From: Sialis fuliginosa
Taxonomy: Eukaryota > Arthropoda > Insecta > Megaloptera > Sialidae
Direction of reading: 5' to 3'
Assembly: GCA_961205875.1 (NCBI GenBank)
Contig: OY540811.1
Span: forward strand, 20,205,248-20,269,247
Length of the DNA stretch: 64,000 bases
Under the pieces are notes generated by a model that was not told the DNA's origin, made no database searches, and was given only the letters and a program-made list of their open reading frames with translations. Position numbers and translations under genes: made by a program. Shown piece by piece: positions 23,271 through 34,021 of the stretch (within the stretch, counting starts at the first letter, position 1; each line of letters begins with the position of its first letter).

Positions 23271-24114
23271 TATTATTAATGTAGCCTGGCATTGAAATTG
23301 CTCATTAAAATACATAGGTACACAACCTAATATATCTAAGAAATTATCATAAAAAGCCGCTTCTTAGAGACGGTGATTGAAATTATGGGGCGTGTTTTTA
23401 TCTCTTAGCTTGTTAATTTTATCAAAGACTAAATAAAAATAAAATGAAAATACATTTTTAATACCCATGTTTAAAATACTACATCATAGATATCCATGGC
23501 GAAAATACTACAAGTATAAGATGCCATTCAATTATTTATCATTGGGTTTTATTAATGAAGTTTAATGTCAGTTGTTTTGTTTAAGATTTGATAATTTATC
23601 ACAACAAAGAGCTTGTTTTTAAAATAGTTTTTTTTTATTATATTTTGGTGGAGGAAATTTAATAAGGATAAATATACAAAAGATGTTGATATTATGTAGA
23701 ATTATACAAGTAAAAAATTGTTGCAAATTTGTTTTGTGAAGTACAATGAAATATGCATAATTAAATATTACAATACAAATTATAATTGTTTTTCTCTCTC
23801 TTTTTGTAATATAGTATAAAAAATATTATTTTTAAATAATAGCAGGACTAGTAAGATATAATACCTAATTAAAAATAAGATTTTGAGAGCATTTCAAGTA
23901 ATAATAATTCTTAAGAAGATTTGATATGACACTAGAAAATTTCACAATACATGTTAAAATATATAATATATAATACTAGCTATGCCTAATTTTTGAAAAA
24001 TATAGTTGAATTATGTACAAACACGATTAGTTATTATTATAGTAAAAACAAACCAACACCTAAACCTAATTATTGTTCTGTTTAAAAAAGGTCATTATTG
24101 AAAACAAAATAAAC

Positions 24115-24215
24115 AAGTGGCGATCAAAAGACAACGACCGAGCCGAGGGAGTCAAAATGGCGGCCGAGATGCTCCGACGTGGCACTTGTTCTTCAGTTTG
24201 CGCGTTATTAATAAT
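24115..24215. promoter_or_regulatory. GC-rich block with an AAAATGGCGGC (YY1/Pho-type) site
   Basis: The sequence AGTCAAAATGGCGGCCGAGA lies in a 100-base GC-rich island. CAAAATGGCGGC is the classic YY1 site, and the GCCAT core on the other strand is that of fly Pleiohomeotic (Pho), which marks many core promoters and Polycomb response elements. The same word occurs inverted at 44904. It also reads as an ATG with good context (MAAEMLRRGTCSSVCALLII, stop after about 24 codons), so a small first exon cannot be excluded. Confidence 0.3.
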
Positions 24216-24400
24216 ATTTTACCGTATATAACTTATTTAAAGTAATTTTCTAAACTATACGACTAAATTGGATGGTGTAAAGAGAAAATTATTATCTCTA
24301 CATTAAGTACTAATGACGATGAGTTCATAGAATACAACTGTCCACGTATGTAAACAGAACCCAAACATTTTAAATTTTCTTTGTAACATAAAAGCGGTTA

Positions 24401-24724
24401 TTGTGGCTTAGATATAAAAGTTAGATATATAGTATCGCGGACTTTATTTGAGATGTTTTGATTCTACATAGTTTTTTACTATATTATTTAGTTCAATATT
24501 TAACGGTTTAGGCAGCGTATTGCAAAAGAGCGCGCTGGCGACAAACTCTTTTTTGACTTGATTTACTATTATCGTCACTGCTTATTCCTTATGTTACCTA
24601 ATGTAACAAAATATATCCTATAACCTGGTCAGAGAACATATCTACGAATTAAAAAAAAACACACGTAAATCGAATAAGAGACAGAGAGACATTGAGCTTT
24701 ATACATATATGTATATTAAGGATA
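24401..24724 (+). repeat. RTE/SINE-like retroposon fragment, copy 1
   Basis: It matches 60549-60893 over most of its length, for example TATCGTCACTGCTTATTCCT, AGAACATATCTACGAATTAA and CACGTAAATCG. Both copies end in an AGACAGAGAGAC...TTTATA tail, as in insect RTE-related retroposons. No coding frame. Confidence 0.6.
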
Positions 24725-25424
24725 ATGTTGTCTACTTTCAACCAAACAATGATTTATTAAGAGTTGTTCTTTACATTCTGTAAAAATATTTATTTTAAAA
24801 GTTAACGTATTCGTTTTAATATAACAAACATTTCTGACGTTTATAATACGTACCGCGTATTTTTAAAAACAAAAAATAAAATAAATAAAAAAGTGAAAAG
24901 TTTGGGTCATTAATTTTTCAGATAATCGGTGTTCGCGCAATCGACATGCTTACTGTATTTATAATAAAAACAATACAGAATATAATGGCCTTTTGAAATA
25001 TATGCATTGAGTTGTATACAATGTGAACAATAAAACTGAATTTTTAAAATTAGAATAACACTTGTCATTGTACAATATGCACTAAATTTTATTGGAAATA
25101 CATAATTAAATATACAAAGTATTGTGTGTTAATAAATATCTGGACGTTGACTTATGTGAACAGTAAATTTAGTTTAGTTCACAAACAATTTATTGTATTT
25201 GTATAATACATAATGTTCCACTTTAAATGCGTATTATTGAATATTATACGTATTATAAGGATAAAAAATAATGTAGTATTTTGAATATATACAATGAAAT
25301 TGTTGTTTTCATAATCAAAATGTTACAAAACATATATATGTATATATCCATTGATTAGTTTTATCGGAAAATAAAATATTAGTGACTTACAAATTTACTT
25401 AAGTTTTTATTTATATATTTACAA

Positions 25425-25565
25425 AACTCGCTAATCTGGTACTTGCTAGTCCGGCATTTCAATAGTCCGGCGTACCTCCACCGCGATGGCCTACGTGCAG
25501 CATTACATTCACTAATCCGACCTTGCTAGTTCGGCCACTCAACAGTCTGGTGTACTCTATACAAT
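25425..25565. repeat. Degenerate pogo-type MITE (TCCGGC-rich)
   Basis: CTCGCTAATCTGGTACTTGC and repeated TAGTCCGGC/AATCCGAC/GTTCGGCC words match the subterminal repeats of the element at 23056. The right side reads AACAGTCTGGTGTACTCTAT. Boundaries are eroded. Confidence 0.45.
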
Positions 25566-26301
25566 AAAATACAACAATTTAAAGAAATTACTGGTCATGT
25601 CACATGAGGACTGAGAGTAATCCGACCCACTCTATAGTGAGAGACTAGTGTATATCGTTATGTATTTATGGATCAATTTCGATAAAATAATAAACTTTAT
25701 ATTTAGTTACTTTTTCATTATTAACGTGGTTTTTATTTTTATAAACATTTTTTATTAATCTTATACTATTTGTACTGTTTACTAGAATAATTTTATACTT
25801 CTATTAGAGTGGAACTTCGCGATAGACGTGTGTTTTTACTTTAATAGAAAAGTATTTTGTCCGAAATTCACCCTTATAGTATTTATAAGCAGATATTTGC
25901 AGATAAAAGTATCAACATAAAAAATAGTTTCTTTTCTTTTCCCCCTTAGATGTTGAATTTTGCAAAAATAAAAGCAAGATACCTACTCATGAAATTTCCC
26001 ATTTCTAGATCTAGGGATTTTTCATAATTTTGATTTAATTTCTATTTTAAATGAAATGATAAATAGTGAAGAGCATTAAATAAACTACCCTAACACTTAA
26101 TAAACTATTATACCATTTGTAAACAATATTGAACAGTATTTTTTGTGTTTTAGCAATAGTTAATATAAACTAGCGTTCAGAAAATATTTTTTGTTCATTA
26201 AAGAAATAAAATGACACAAAAAAAATTACTCCTTAAAATGGCTAAATGAGAGGTTGGTGAGATTTGTACTAAATGAGCAATATCATATATTTATATAATA
26301 T

Positions 26302-26476
26302 CAAATACAAATCCCCTAACCATAAAAATTGTAAGAGTTTTTTGTAAGAGTCTTTAAGACTCTGATGATGATAGCATTGCTATTGAAACACGTGTAAGTC
26401 TAAACTCTTACAATTTTTATGGTTAGGGGATTTGTATTTGATAAGTCATAACCATAGTTTTTGTCTGTTGTTTGTT
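26302..26476 (+). mobile_element. Retrozyme/Penelope-like mini-element with hammerhead-like core (family A, copy 1)
   Basis: The 175-base insert is flanked by an exact 15-base duplication, ATATTTATATAATAT (26287-26301 and 26477-26491). Its arms, 26302-26340 and 26402-26442, are perfect inverted repeats containing AAATACAAATCCCCTAACC. Between them lies CTGATGA (26362-26368), a hairpin ATAGCA-T-TGCTAT, and GAAAC (26385-26389) followed by the palindrome ACACGTGT. CUGAUGA - stem II - GAAA is the hammerhead ribozyme core. One extra base sits before stem II. The tail after the right arm (ATAAGTCATAACCATAG...TTTGTT) is shared with copy 2. There is no protein frame, so it must be mobilised in trans. 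Confidence 0.65.
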
Positions 26477-26600
26477 ATATTTATATAATATGTTATAAAT
26501 CATACAGAGTTAATGTTCAAATAAAATACAAGTTAGTTAGGTTAGGGCAATTTATTTGGGTGAAATCGAGTTAATTATAGTTTTGGGTTGGTTAGTTTTC

Positions 26601-26617
26601 GTTAGGTTAGGTTAGGT
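26601..26617 (+). repeat. Short interstitial TTAGG run
   Basis: GTTAGGTTAGGTTAGGT is three units of the insect telomeric pentamer, with looser GTTAGGTTAGG words at 26,535. Too short to mean more than chance or repair. Confidence 0.4.
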
Positions 26618-26696
26618 CTATTCTAACACATCAACACGTGATATTTGATAGTTGTGACGTCGGTAACGGCATATTCTTCAGTTTAACCTTATTTTA

Positions 26697-26736
26697 TTTG
26701 AGGGGGGGTAATTGAACATCACCCCCCTCAAAAAAA
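26697..26736. other. GC-rich hairpin in AT-rich context
   Basis: TTTGAGGGGGGGT and ACCCCCCTCAAA form a stem of about 12 bp around a short AATTGAACATC loop. It could be a MITE relic. No U-tract follows and no function is assigned. Confidence 0.45.
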
Positions 26737-28442
26737 AGAAAAGTTATTAAATTATACAATAACGTAAATATTATGGCGCAAAATAAAATTTTAATGCTCA
26801 AAATTGAAAATGTTATTGCTCAAATACAATATATTTAATGCTCAAAGTATATAAAATATTGGGTGTTTAAATACTACCCATAAAAAATCCAACGTTGAAG
26901 GGTTATAATTCGAAGAGGAATATTTTAATATTTAAATACACATATATTGTTTTAATTTAACATTTTAAGTTGGGAAGTAATAGTACTTATTCTATAAAAT
27001 ATAATTTAGTCAATATATTAATATATTTAATAATTATTTATTATATGACTGTAACTGTCTGCATTGTTGTGTATAACATACAATGTACATATGGCATATT
27101 GTTTCTTTTACAAAATACACTTTAACCTTTTCTCTTATTAATTATTCAAATACATACAACTTTTAGAGAGGGATGTACGAATATAAATAACAATACAACA
27201 GTAAAAGATAATTTAACATTAACATCAAATATAAATATGGTGTCATTGTCCGGTAGTAAATTGATTTACATTTTTTGTTTAACATATTTTTGAATAATGC
27301 ATAAACATTACAATAATAATAAATTTAAATTAATGTGTTGATTTTGATTTATCGCAAAAAATTCAGTGTATGATATACCTATACTTGAAATCTTCAACTT
27401 AAAATTTAAAACTTTTGTTTAACTTCAACATTTTTATGAAAAATAATTAGGTATATACAGAATTTATATTATAAACTTGCAATTTTTTGACATAATGTTA
27501 TTTTATAAGAAAAATAAAAATGTATTCTACTTAATAAAATCTTATAATTATCAGTGCCAAAAATATAAATAAATTATACTATACCAGTAGCGTATGTGGA
27601 AGGTTTAAACAGAAATTAAAATTAGTTCACAAAGGGTTATAAAAGAAATGCAACGACATATCTAAAACTATACGTCTTGGTCTTACATCGGTAAGATTCT
27701 TACAGTCTTGCTTTTTTCGCACCCTTCTGTGACTCATTTACACGTATTTTATAACTTTCACAAATAACGAAAGAAAGCTACTAACATCGACAACAAAAAA
27801 GCAATTGAAACTACTTGATCTATTAGTACATATCCAAATTTATTTTTGATAGAATATAAAAATATCGTCCTATTATAAACAATAAACATATTGGCCATTA
27901 AAAAAAAAGAATTAAACATTGGAAATATAAGGTTGCGCCTTCATTACTGTAAATATATTCAGTTCTTGCAGTTTCAAGGAAAGGAACTTTAGGAAACTGA
28001 TGTAGCTAGAGAGCTTATTAAAAACTACTGCCTTCGTCCGTGCTTTGGCAGTAATGACACCTTTTTAAAATATTATTCAAGTAGCAAGAATGCAATATTA
28101 AGATCAAGACTGATTTCTCTCATCACTAAAGGTTATTATTAAACTTTTTTACTCCTATTTAGTAGGTATGTAAGTAGGTATAGATGCGAATATGATATTA
28201 ACAATATTTTAAATAAAATTCGTAGTATAAACAATAAACATACCAGTTAAAAGAAGGTGTGGGTATTATCTCCCCTTCTCGAAAAAACACTAGGTTAACA
28301 TTGTCATCCTTAACTAACAAATTGCAATTATATTCAAAATAAAATAAAACATTTTTTTATTGTAAATAGTAAATTTAATATTCTTTTCGGAAAAGGACTT
28401 ATCCAGACCTACCGATATATCATTTAAAACACCTTAACGTAT

Positions 28443-28760
28443 TAGGGTGTGTAAAAAAAGCAATATTTTTTTCTTCGCTTTCATTACGAAATAAGTTAGT
28501 TTATGATCCTTGCCGAAGGATTTCCAAGTAGTTCAATTTTAAGAGGTGCCACAAATGAGGGTCCCATTTACCATTTAAATAACATTAAAAAATTATTCTT
28601 TAATACTAAAGTCAGTATTACTGATTCATGGTAATGGATAAAAATGTTAAGTACGTGTACTCTACATTTTGTAGAGAATAAAATTATTTTCTAATAATGC
28701 CAGTAATCGGCTGGGTCACTCTTTTTCCGATTGTTCAGTAGAATATAAATTCCAGGATCC
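28443..28760. repeat. Half copy of the AGGGTGTGTCAAAA MITE
   Basis: It matches the left half of the element at 18021 (AGGGTGTGT, GCCGAAGGATT, AGTTCAATTTTAAGAGGTGC, CATTTAAATAACAT) and then the centre words GGGTCACTCTTTTTCCGA. The right arm is absent. Confidence 0.6.
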
Positions 28761-29991
28761 TGACGTAACCTAGCTCTAATTATAATTATTGAAATTTTTT
28801 TAGACTGTGTCGCCTTATTCCTAATTTTTTTTATAATTAAAAATGTTACGTGACTCCGAAAAGGTTAAAAACTGCACAAATATAATGCAACAGTTAATAA
28901 TACAGTTTGTAAGTTCCTATCAAAGTCAAAATAACAAGCAATATAAGACACTTGTCTTTCAACGAAAAGTGGTACCTAACAGAAAAGAATACATGTTATG
29001 AAAACATTTGAACATATTCCTTTTTGATATTGAATGTTTATATTATATATTATTGTCTGCACAGTAAATGATTATTAATATTCCTGTCAGAAACAATATC
29101 CATTACCATAATAATGAGGGGATTGTGAGTTAGTCATCATTTGATTTGATTCAACAGTTCTTTGTTGACAACGTTATTGGTGACATCGAGTATTATTTCA
29201 TAGTCGACTTCATTATATTGAATAGTGATTGTTATCGTTATCTACAAATAGAAACTGGTGCGTTTTGTTGTGATTTTGTTAAATTTATTTTTTAATTGTG
29301 TTAATAAAGGTAAGACGTTTTTAAAATTATATTGTGATTTTTGATATATTGGTTTAATATACATACATACATCATAAGGGTCCTTACGCTACACTTTTTT
29401 CAGTCTTGGCCAAATTTCGTGATCTTTTTGAATTTGGTCAAAATGTTAAATGCAATTAAAGTGCGACGGGGAAAAAACTTATTAGTATTTTCATATTTAA
29501 AATTTGTTGTAAAAGTGGTCGTTTTTGACATCTCTTACTTTTACTCTGATTTGAAGTCTAGAATTTCGGAATACTTTATTTTATAAATGTATCCTATATA
29601 ATGGTTATCAAGTTCAGTGGTTCTTAACCTTTTCATAGTCGTGGACCCAGTGCCAATGTTACGCCTATAGGTAAAGCAGGAATCTCAAATTTAAGAGGGT
29701 GGCCGAATACAAGTACATACAATAAATCCTTTTTTTATCAGTGGGCGAAAAAAATATAATCTTGTCTATTGCTTGTATCATATTAAATTATAAAAAAATG
29801 TGCAACAATTTTTATATAGTACCTACGACCAATTCAGGCTGCTTGATATACATAAATGTATTTTTTTAAACTTTGATCCAATCATTTTGATATATTAATA
29901 ATTCGAGAAATATCGAATACAAAAGTTACAGATTTGAAACGCTATTTTTAATAATCTAGAAATATAGTTCAATTTGTCTAAAATTCGCGAA

Positions 29992-31143
29992 AAGAGCCGG
30001 CCTTAGCAAGTCTGGCGCCCTTTTTCCGTCCTTTCTCCCCCTAAAAAAATGTTCAAAAATCACCGAAAATGTCAATTAAAATTGATAAATTAACAAATAA
30101 GTTGAATAGTTAATATCTCAGCTTGGCGCGATCCTACAGACTCAAACTTTTTTTTAAAATATAGCTTAGATCATTAACTTTAAGATTATCAAATGCCCTA
30201 AGACCGTCGAAACTCCCATCACCTATTATTAACAAGTTAAAATTGATTAATTATCAAATAAGTTGAATAGTTAATATCTCAGCTTGGCGTAATCCTATAG
30301 ACTCCAACATTTTTTTTTTAAATATAGCTTACATCATTATCAAGTGCCCAAAGACCGTCGAGACCTCCTTCTCTTCTAATTAGCGAATTAAAATTGATAA
30401 ATTAACAAATACATTGAATAGTAAATATCTCAATATCATCTCACATACTTTTTAACGACTCTAATAAAAAAAAATTATAGAACTTAATTTATAATAGACT
30501 ACATTACGAATAAAATGAGCTCAGTTTGAACTCTCTACCACTAATAGAACCGGAGATATGTAGTCGTGAAATTGGGTTTCATAAGTATATGGTGAGCATT
30601 TTATAGGTTGTAATTTAACAAACTACAACTAAAATGATTGATTGACCATATCTCCTTAACAAATAAACATAGTGAGTTCATTTTTAATTTATTTTCTTTG
30701 TAATTTTATAGAGAACAAAAAGTACCTACAATTTTGATGGATTTCGCGATAGGGTTACAGATAAAACGGAAAACTTCAAAAATTGTACATATGTGGTATA
30801 TGTGTGCCTTTCCTAATACATTTTTTAGCTCTGGGGATTGGCCTAACAATGCTTGTACTTTTTTCATAAAAATTAATAATTTTTACAAGAATTTGAAGAA
30901 AATATTTAAGAAAAATAGATAGTTTGAAAGAATAAACATCAACCTTTAACCCTTGTCCTAAAATACATTATTAAAGATTTTCTGGGTTGCTGAATACGGA
31001 TTTGTTAGTTAGCAGCTATCAAATAATCGATTTTTCATAGATTTAAACCAAAAAAGTATCTTATACTCCATTGTGCGCCATCCAACCTAACCTGGCGCCC
31101 CGGACGGTCGTCATGGATCCCCCCCCCCCTTAAGCCGGCGCTG
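29992..31143. mobile_element. Inner hAT-like element with GCCGGCYTWAG ends
   Basis: The left end AGAGCCGGCCTTAGCAAG with TCTGGCGCCC and the inverted right end CAGCGCCGGCTTAAGGGG with GGGGCGCCAGG are imperfect inverted repeats lying within the CAGTGGTTCTTAACC element. CAG-GCCGGC ends are known for hAT elements. No target duplication could be seen. Confidence 0.5.
30077..30432 (+). repeat. Tandem repeat, about 150-bp unit, 2.3 copies
   Basis: AAATTGATAAATTAACAAATA with GTTGAATAGTTAATATCTCA starts units at about 30077, 30238 and 30388. The first two continue with GCTTGGCG.RATCCTA.AGACT and AAGACCGTCGA, and the third is truncated after TAAATATCTCAA. It lies within the nested hAT elements. Confidence 0.8.
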
Positions 31144-31559
31144 AGTACAGTATTAATAAATGTATTACTTATGAAATATACTAATATAATATAATATAAT
31201 GAAATAATTGTATATTTCAACAATTAACGAAAAGTCGTCGATATAAATATTATAATTTTGCGGAACACTGGTTAAGAACCACTGATTTAAGTATTTTGTA
31301 ACTGTCTTAAATTTTTTACTCTTTATTAATGCAAAAATATTTTATTCTATTTTTTTTTTAATTTTTATTTAAAAAATATAATTTTAAAAAACTTTAAAAA
31401 CATTTTCAAGATTACAAGCGTTGCGTTTAAAATCCGAAACAAATTTAATCCCAATATCAATAAACTTGTTGAATAAAAAACTCTTTATTTATATAATATA
31501 TCCAAATTAAACCCCAAGTTTAATAAAACAATGAACAAACATTTTGTAAGGATGAAAGT

Positions 31560-31745
31560 AAGAGACTCACAAAGAAGGTGTGGGTGGATTGTGAAGTAGA
31601 TGGGTCGGGGGTGGTAAAGAGTTTAAGAGTGTAGGGTAAAGTGGGGAGGAAGTCTGTTAATCAAAACGCCACTCGACACTAAGACAAGTCATCAATCTTG
31701 GTGAGATTAATGTCTAAACTTTGAATATGACTCCTTCAGCTCTTC
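31560..31745. promoter_or_regulatory. GC-richer island upstream of promoter (candidate regulatory element)
   Basis: It is a G-rich stretch (GAAGGTGTGGGTGGATTGTG, GGTCGGGGGTGGTAAAGAG) followed by CGCCACTCGACACTAAGAC. It is unique in the window and lies about 4 kb upstream of the promoter. The assignment rests on composition only. Confidence 0.22.
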
Positions 31746-31965
31746 ATCTTGCTATACATACATGTATTCGTACATACATATATATCTTATCAGTGGTGTG
31801 TCTGTATATGTATGTAAGTGGTGTGTATTGTGGGTAATTATATACTTTTTGTAAAATATAGTTCATAGTAAGAGAAATATCGTGTTTAATTTAATTTTCT
31901 TATATAGTTCTTGACAGATATTCAAAAAGTCAATTTTGATGTTTGTGAAAATATGTAGTTGACCA

Positions 31966-32182
31966 TTAAATACAAATCCCCTAACCATAAAAATTATAAG
32001 AGTTTATACTTACACGTGTTTCAATAGCAATGCTATCATCATCAGAGTCTTAAAGTCACTAACTTAGTTAGTTAGCATTGCTATTGAAACACGTGTAAGT
32101 CTAAACTATTACTATTTTTAAGGTTAGGGGATTTGTATTTGATAAGTCATAACCATAGTTTTTGTCTGTTGTTTGTTATGTT
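31966..32182. mobile_element. Retrozyme/Penelope-like mini-element with hammerhead-like core (family A, copy 2)
   Basis: Flanked by GTTGACCA on both sides (31958-31965, 32183-32190). Arms carrying AAATACAAATCCCCTAACC (from 31968) and its inverse (ending about 32142) match copy 1, as does the tail ending TTTGTCTGTTGTTTGTTA. A complete core (CTGATGA, ATAGCA/TGCTAT stem, GAAAC) lies on the minus strand at 32045-32018, and a second partial core (GCATTGCTATTGAAAC) on the plus strand at 32083. This is a head-to-head pair of units, an arrangement known in Penelope-like elements. Confidence 0.65.
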
Positions 32183-33225
32183 GTTGACCAATTTATTTTC
32201 TCGTATTAAGTCTTATCTATAATATCTCTTTTATAAGGATATGACCGGCGGCACACTGGGCAAATTCTCGATGGGCTGACCAAATACAAAATACAACAAA
32301 AACTAAAAAATTTTTGGTTAGACATTCTAGTGAGATTTGAACATTTATGTATTCACTTTACATTACTCATAAAAAATACATTTATTAACTGAAAAAATTA
32401 AATAAGTAAAATTTTTCACCCTACTTTTTGAAATAAATAATTAAATAATTTAAATATTCAATTTTAATGTACCCAAAATATTTTCAATCATCTTCAACCT
32501 ACGCCACTGTGCCATATACCTACTTATAAATACATAATATACATACATACGAACAATATCCATGTACAAACACATACACATGGCACATATACACACACAC
32601 AAACATATCTCTATACTGTCTATATACATTCGACAACAATATACGTATACTAGAACATATACTCGTACATACATACATATGCACATTTGTATACATATAA
32701 GTGTTTATATGGTACGCGTGCGTGTGTGTATGTATAACGAAACGTAATTTATGTGAAGTAACAAGGTTTATGGTAGCTGGGATACGGGGACCAGATACCC
32801 GATCTCAAACACACAATTTCGTGTTCGCCTCAGACGTGCAATGACTTGAGTATGATTAATTTCCTGAAGAATTTATCAAAATACCAGTGCCGTATTAAAT
32901 TTTCGAAATGTACCTATTCGCATTATTTTATATTGCTTAATTACAACTTGTAATTAACTAAATTATTTTGAATATTGCTTATGTTAGTTATTTATATTAA
33001 AAACATTCATACGAGATATGTATTTACATATAGGTCTTTTTTTCTGGTAACAATTGATATGTTGATTTTAGAACAAGAAGTTAAACTTGGCTAAATTTGA
33101 TGTACAATTATATAGAGTCAGTTTAAATATGCGTAGAAAAAATGCCTTATGCATTATATTAATAAATGTTGAATCGCAAAATCAAATGCATTTTTGGAGT
33201 CAAACTGAAAATTGAGACATAGTGT

Positions 33226-33320
33226 AAAAACATCTGCCAAGTGATTACACAGTGCTTCCTTGTGCTAAATTCACTAAAAGAAGATAAATATCGAAAAATG
33301 TTAATAAATACCGATCAAGT
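33226..33320 (-). repeat. Dispersed repeat family X, short terminal fragment
   Basis: AAAACATCTGCCAAGTGATT and ACACAGTGCTTCCTTGTGCT match the terminal part of family X copy 2 at 14950. The rest of the repeat is absent. Confidence 0.6.
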
Positions 33321-33864
33321 ACAGTAGACGGTCTCTACTGTAAATGTCCGTACTGTTAAATGATCCATATTTTTAATTCCTTTCGTTCCGTATTGCTTAT
33401 TTGATTACCACCTACACCTGATTTTTCGACTAATCGTTTAATGTTTACTGATTTGTGTAAACGAATTTGGATGGTCGTCATTCATCAAAATTATTATTAT
33501 TTTTTCATTGAAGTACCTATAATCAATAGAAAAAAGTTTCATTCGTGTTATTGAATAATTTTTTTATATATTATTTTGTATTATCTATTTATACTATCAT
33601 TATATATACATTTACAGTGGCGTGCACACTGTATTTATAATACTGAGAAATTATTTAAATCTAAAATTTATACAATAAAGTAGTACAAAATTATAATATT
33701 TTTCTAACAAATAGTTTTAACTAATTAAAAACATTAATTGAACTGAAAATTGAATTGAATTTCTAAAATATTATTTTATTTATTATTTTAATGGTTTTAA
33801 ATCGCCCATGTGTGGTGTTATTTGGTCGAAAATAAATATCAACTGACACGTTTTATATCTACAA

Positions 33865-34013
33865 CAGTGGTCTCCAACGTGGGGTACGCAAAGTGATACT
33901 TGAGGGTACGCCAAGTTTATGTGTTATATTATATTATATTATTTTATATGGGGTACAAATTATTATAATTTTCGTGTTAGGAGTATGTGATAAAATTTTT
34001 TTGGAGATCACTA
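33865..34013. mobile_element. Short hAT MITE (CAGTGGTCTCCAA)
   Basis: CAGTGGTCTCCAA and the inverted right end TAGTGATCTCCAA bound a 149-base element with two GGGTACGC words. The flanks ATCTACAA (33857-33864) and ATCTATAG (34014-34021) match at 6 of 8 positions, a plausible eroded hAT 8-bp duplication. Confidence 0.65.
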
Positions 34014-34021
34014 ATCTATAG

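Larger units (their letters stand above)
26492..28442. other. AT-rich intergenic sequence, little recognised
   Basis: Apart from the TTAGG run and G/C hairpin listed separately, there is only plain AT-rich DNA. A GTAGCGTATGTGGAAGG word at 27,588 may be a worn hAT end. No gene. Confidence 0.5.
29615..31284. mobile_element. hAT-type element with CAGTGGTTCTTAACC ends, containing nested elements
   Basis: CAGTGGTTCTTAACC at 29615 and GGTTAAGAACCACTG ending 31284 are perfect 15-base inverted repeats of a well-known hAT type. The 8-base flanks do not match well. No hAT transposase is present. A second TIR pair (29992/31143) and a three-copy tandem repeat lie inside. Confidence 0.7.

Noticed and set aside
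24162-24240. Small protein-coding exon MAAEMLRRGTCSS...
   Set aside because: The ATG context is good but the frame is only about 24 codons and no donor in a sensible place links it to another exon; reported only as a possible Pho/YY1 site.
26601-26617. TTAGG telomere-like run as evidence of a chromosome end or fusion
   Set aside because: Only three units in a gene-regulatory region; far too short.
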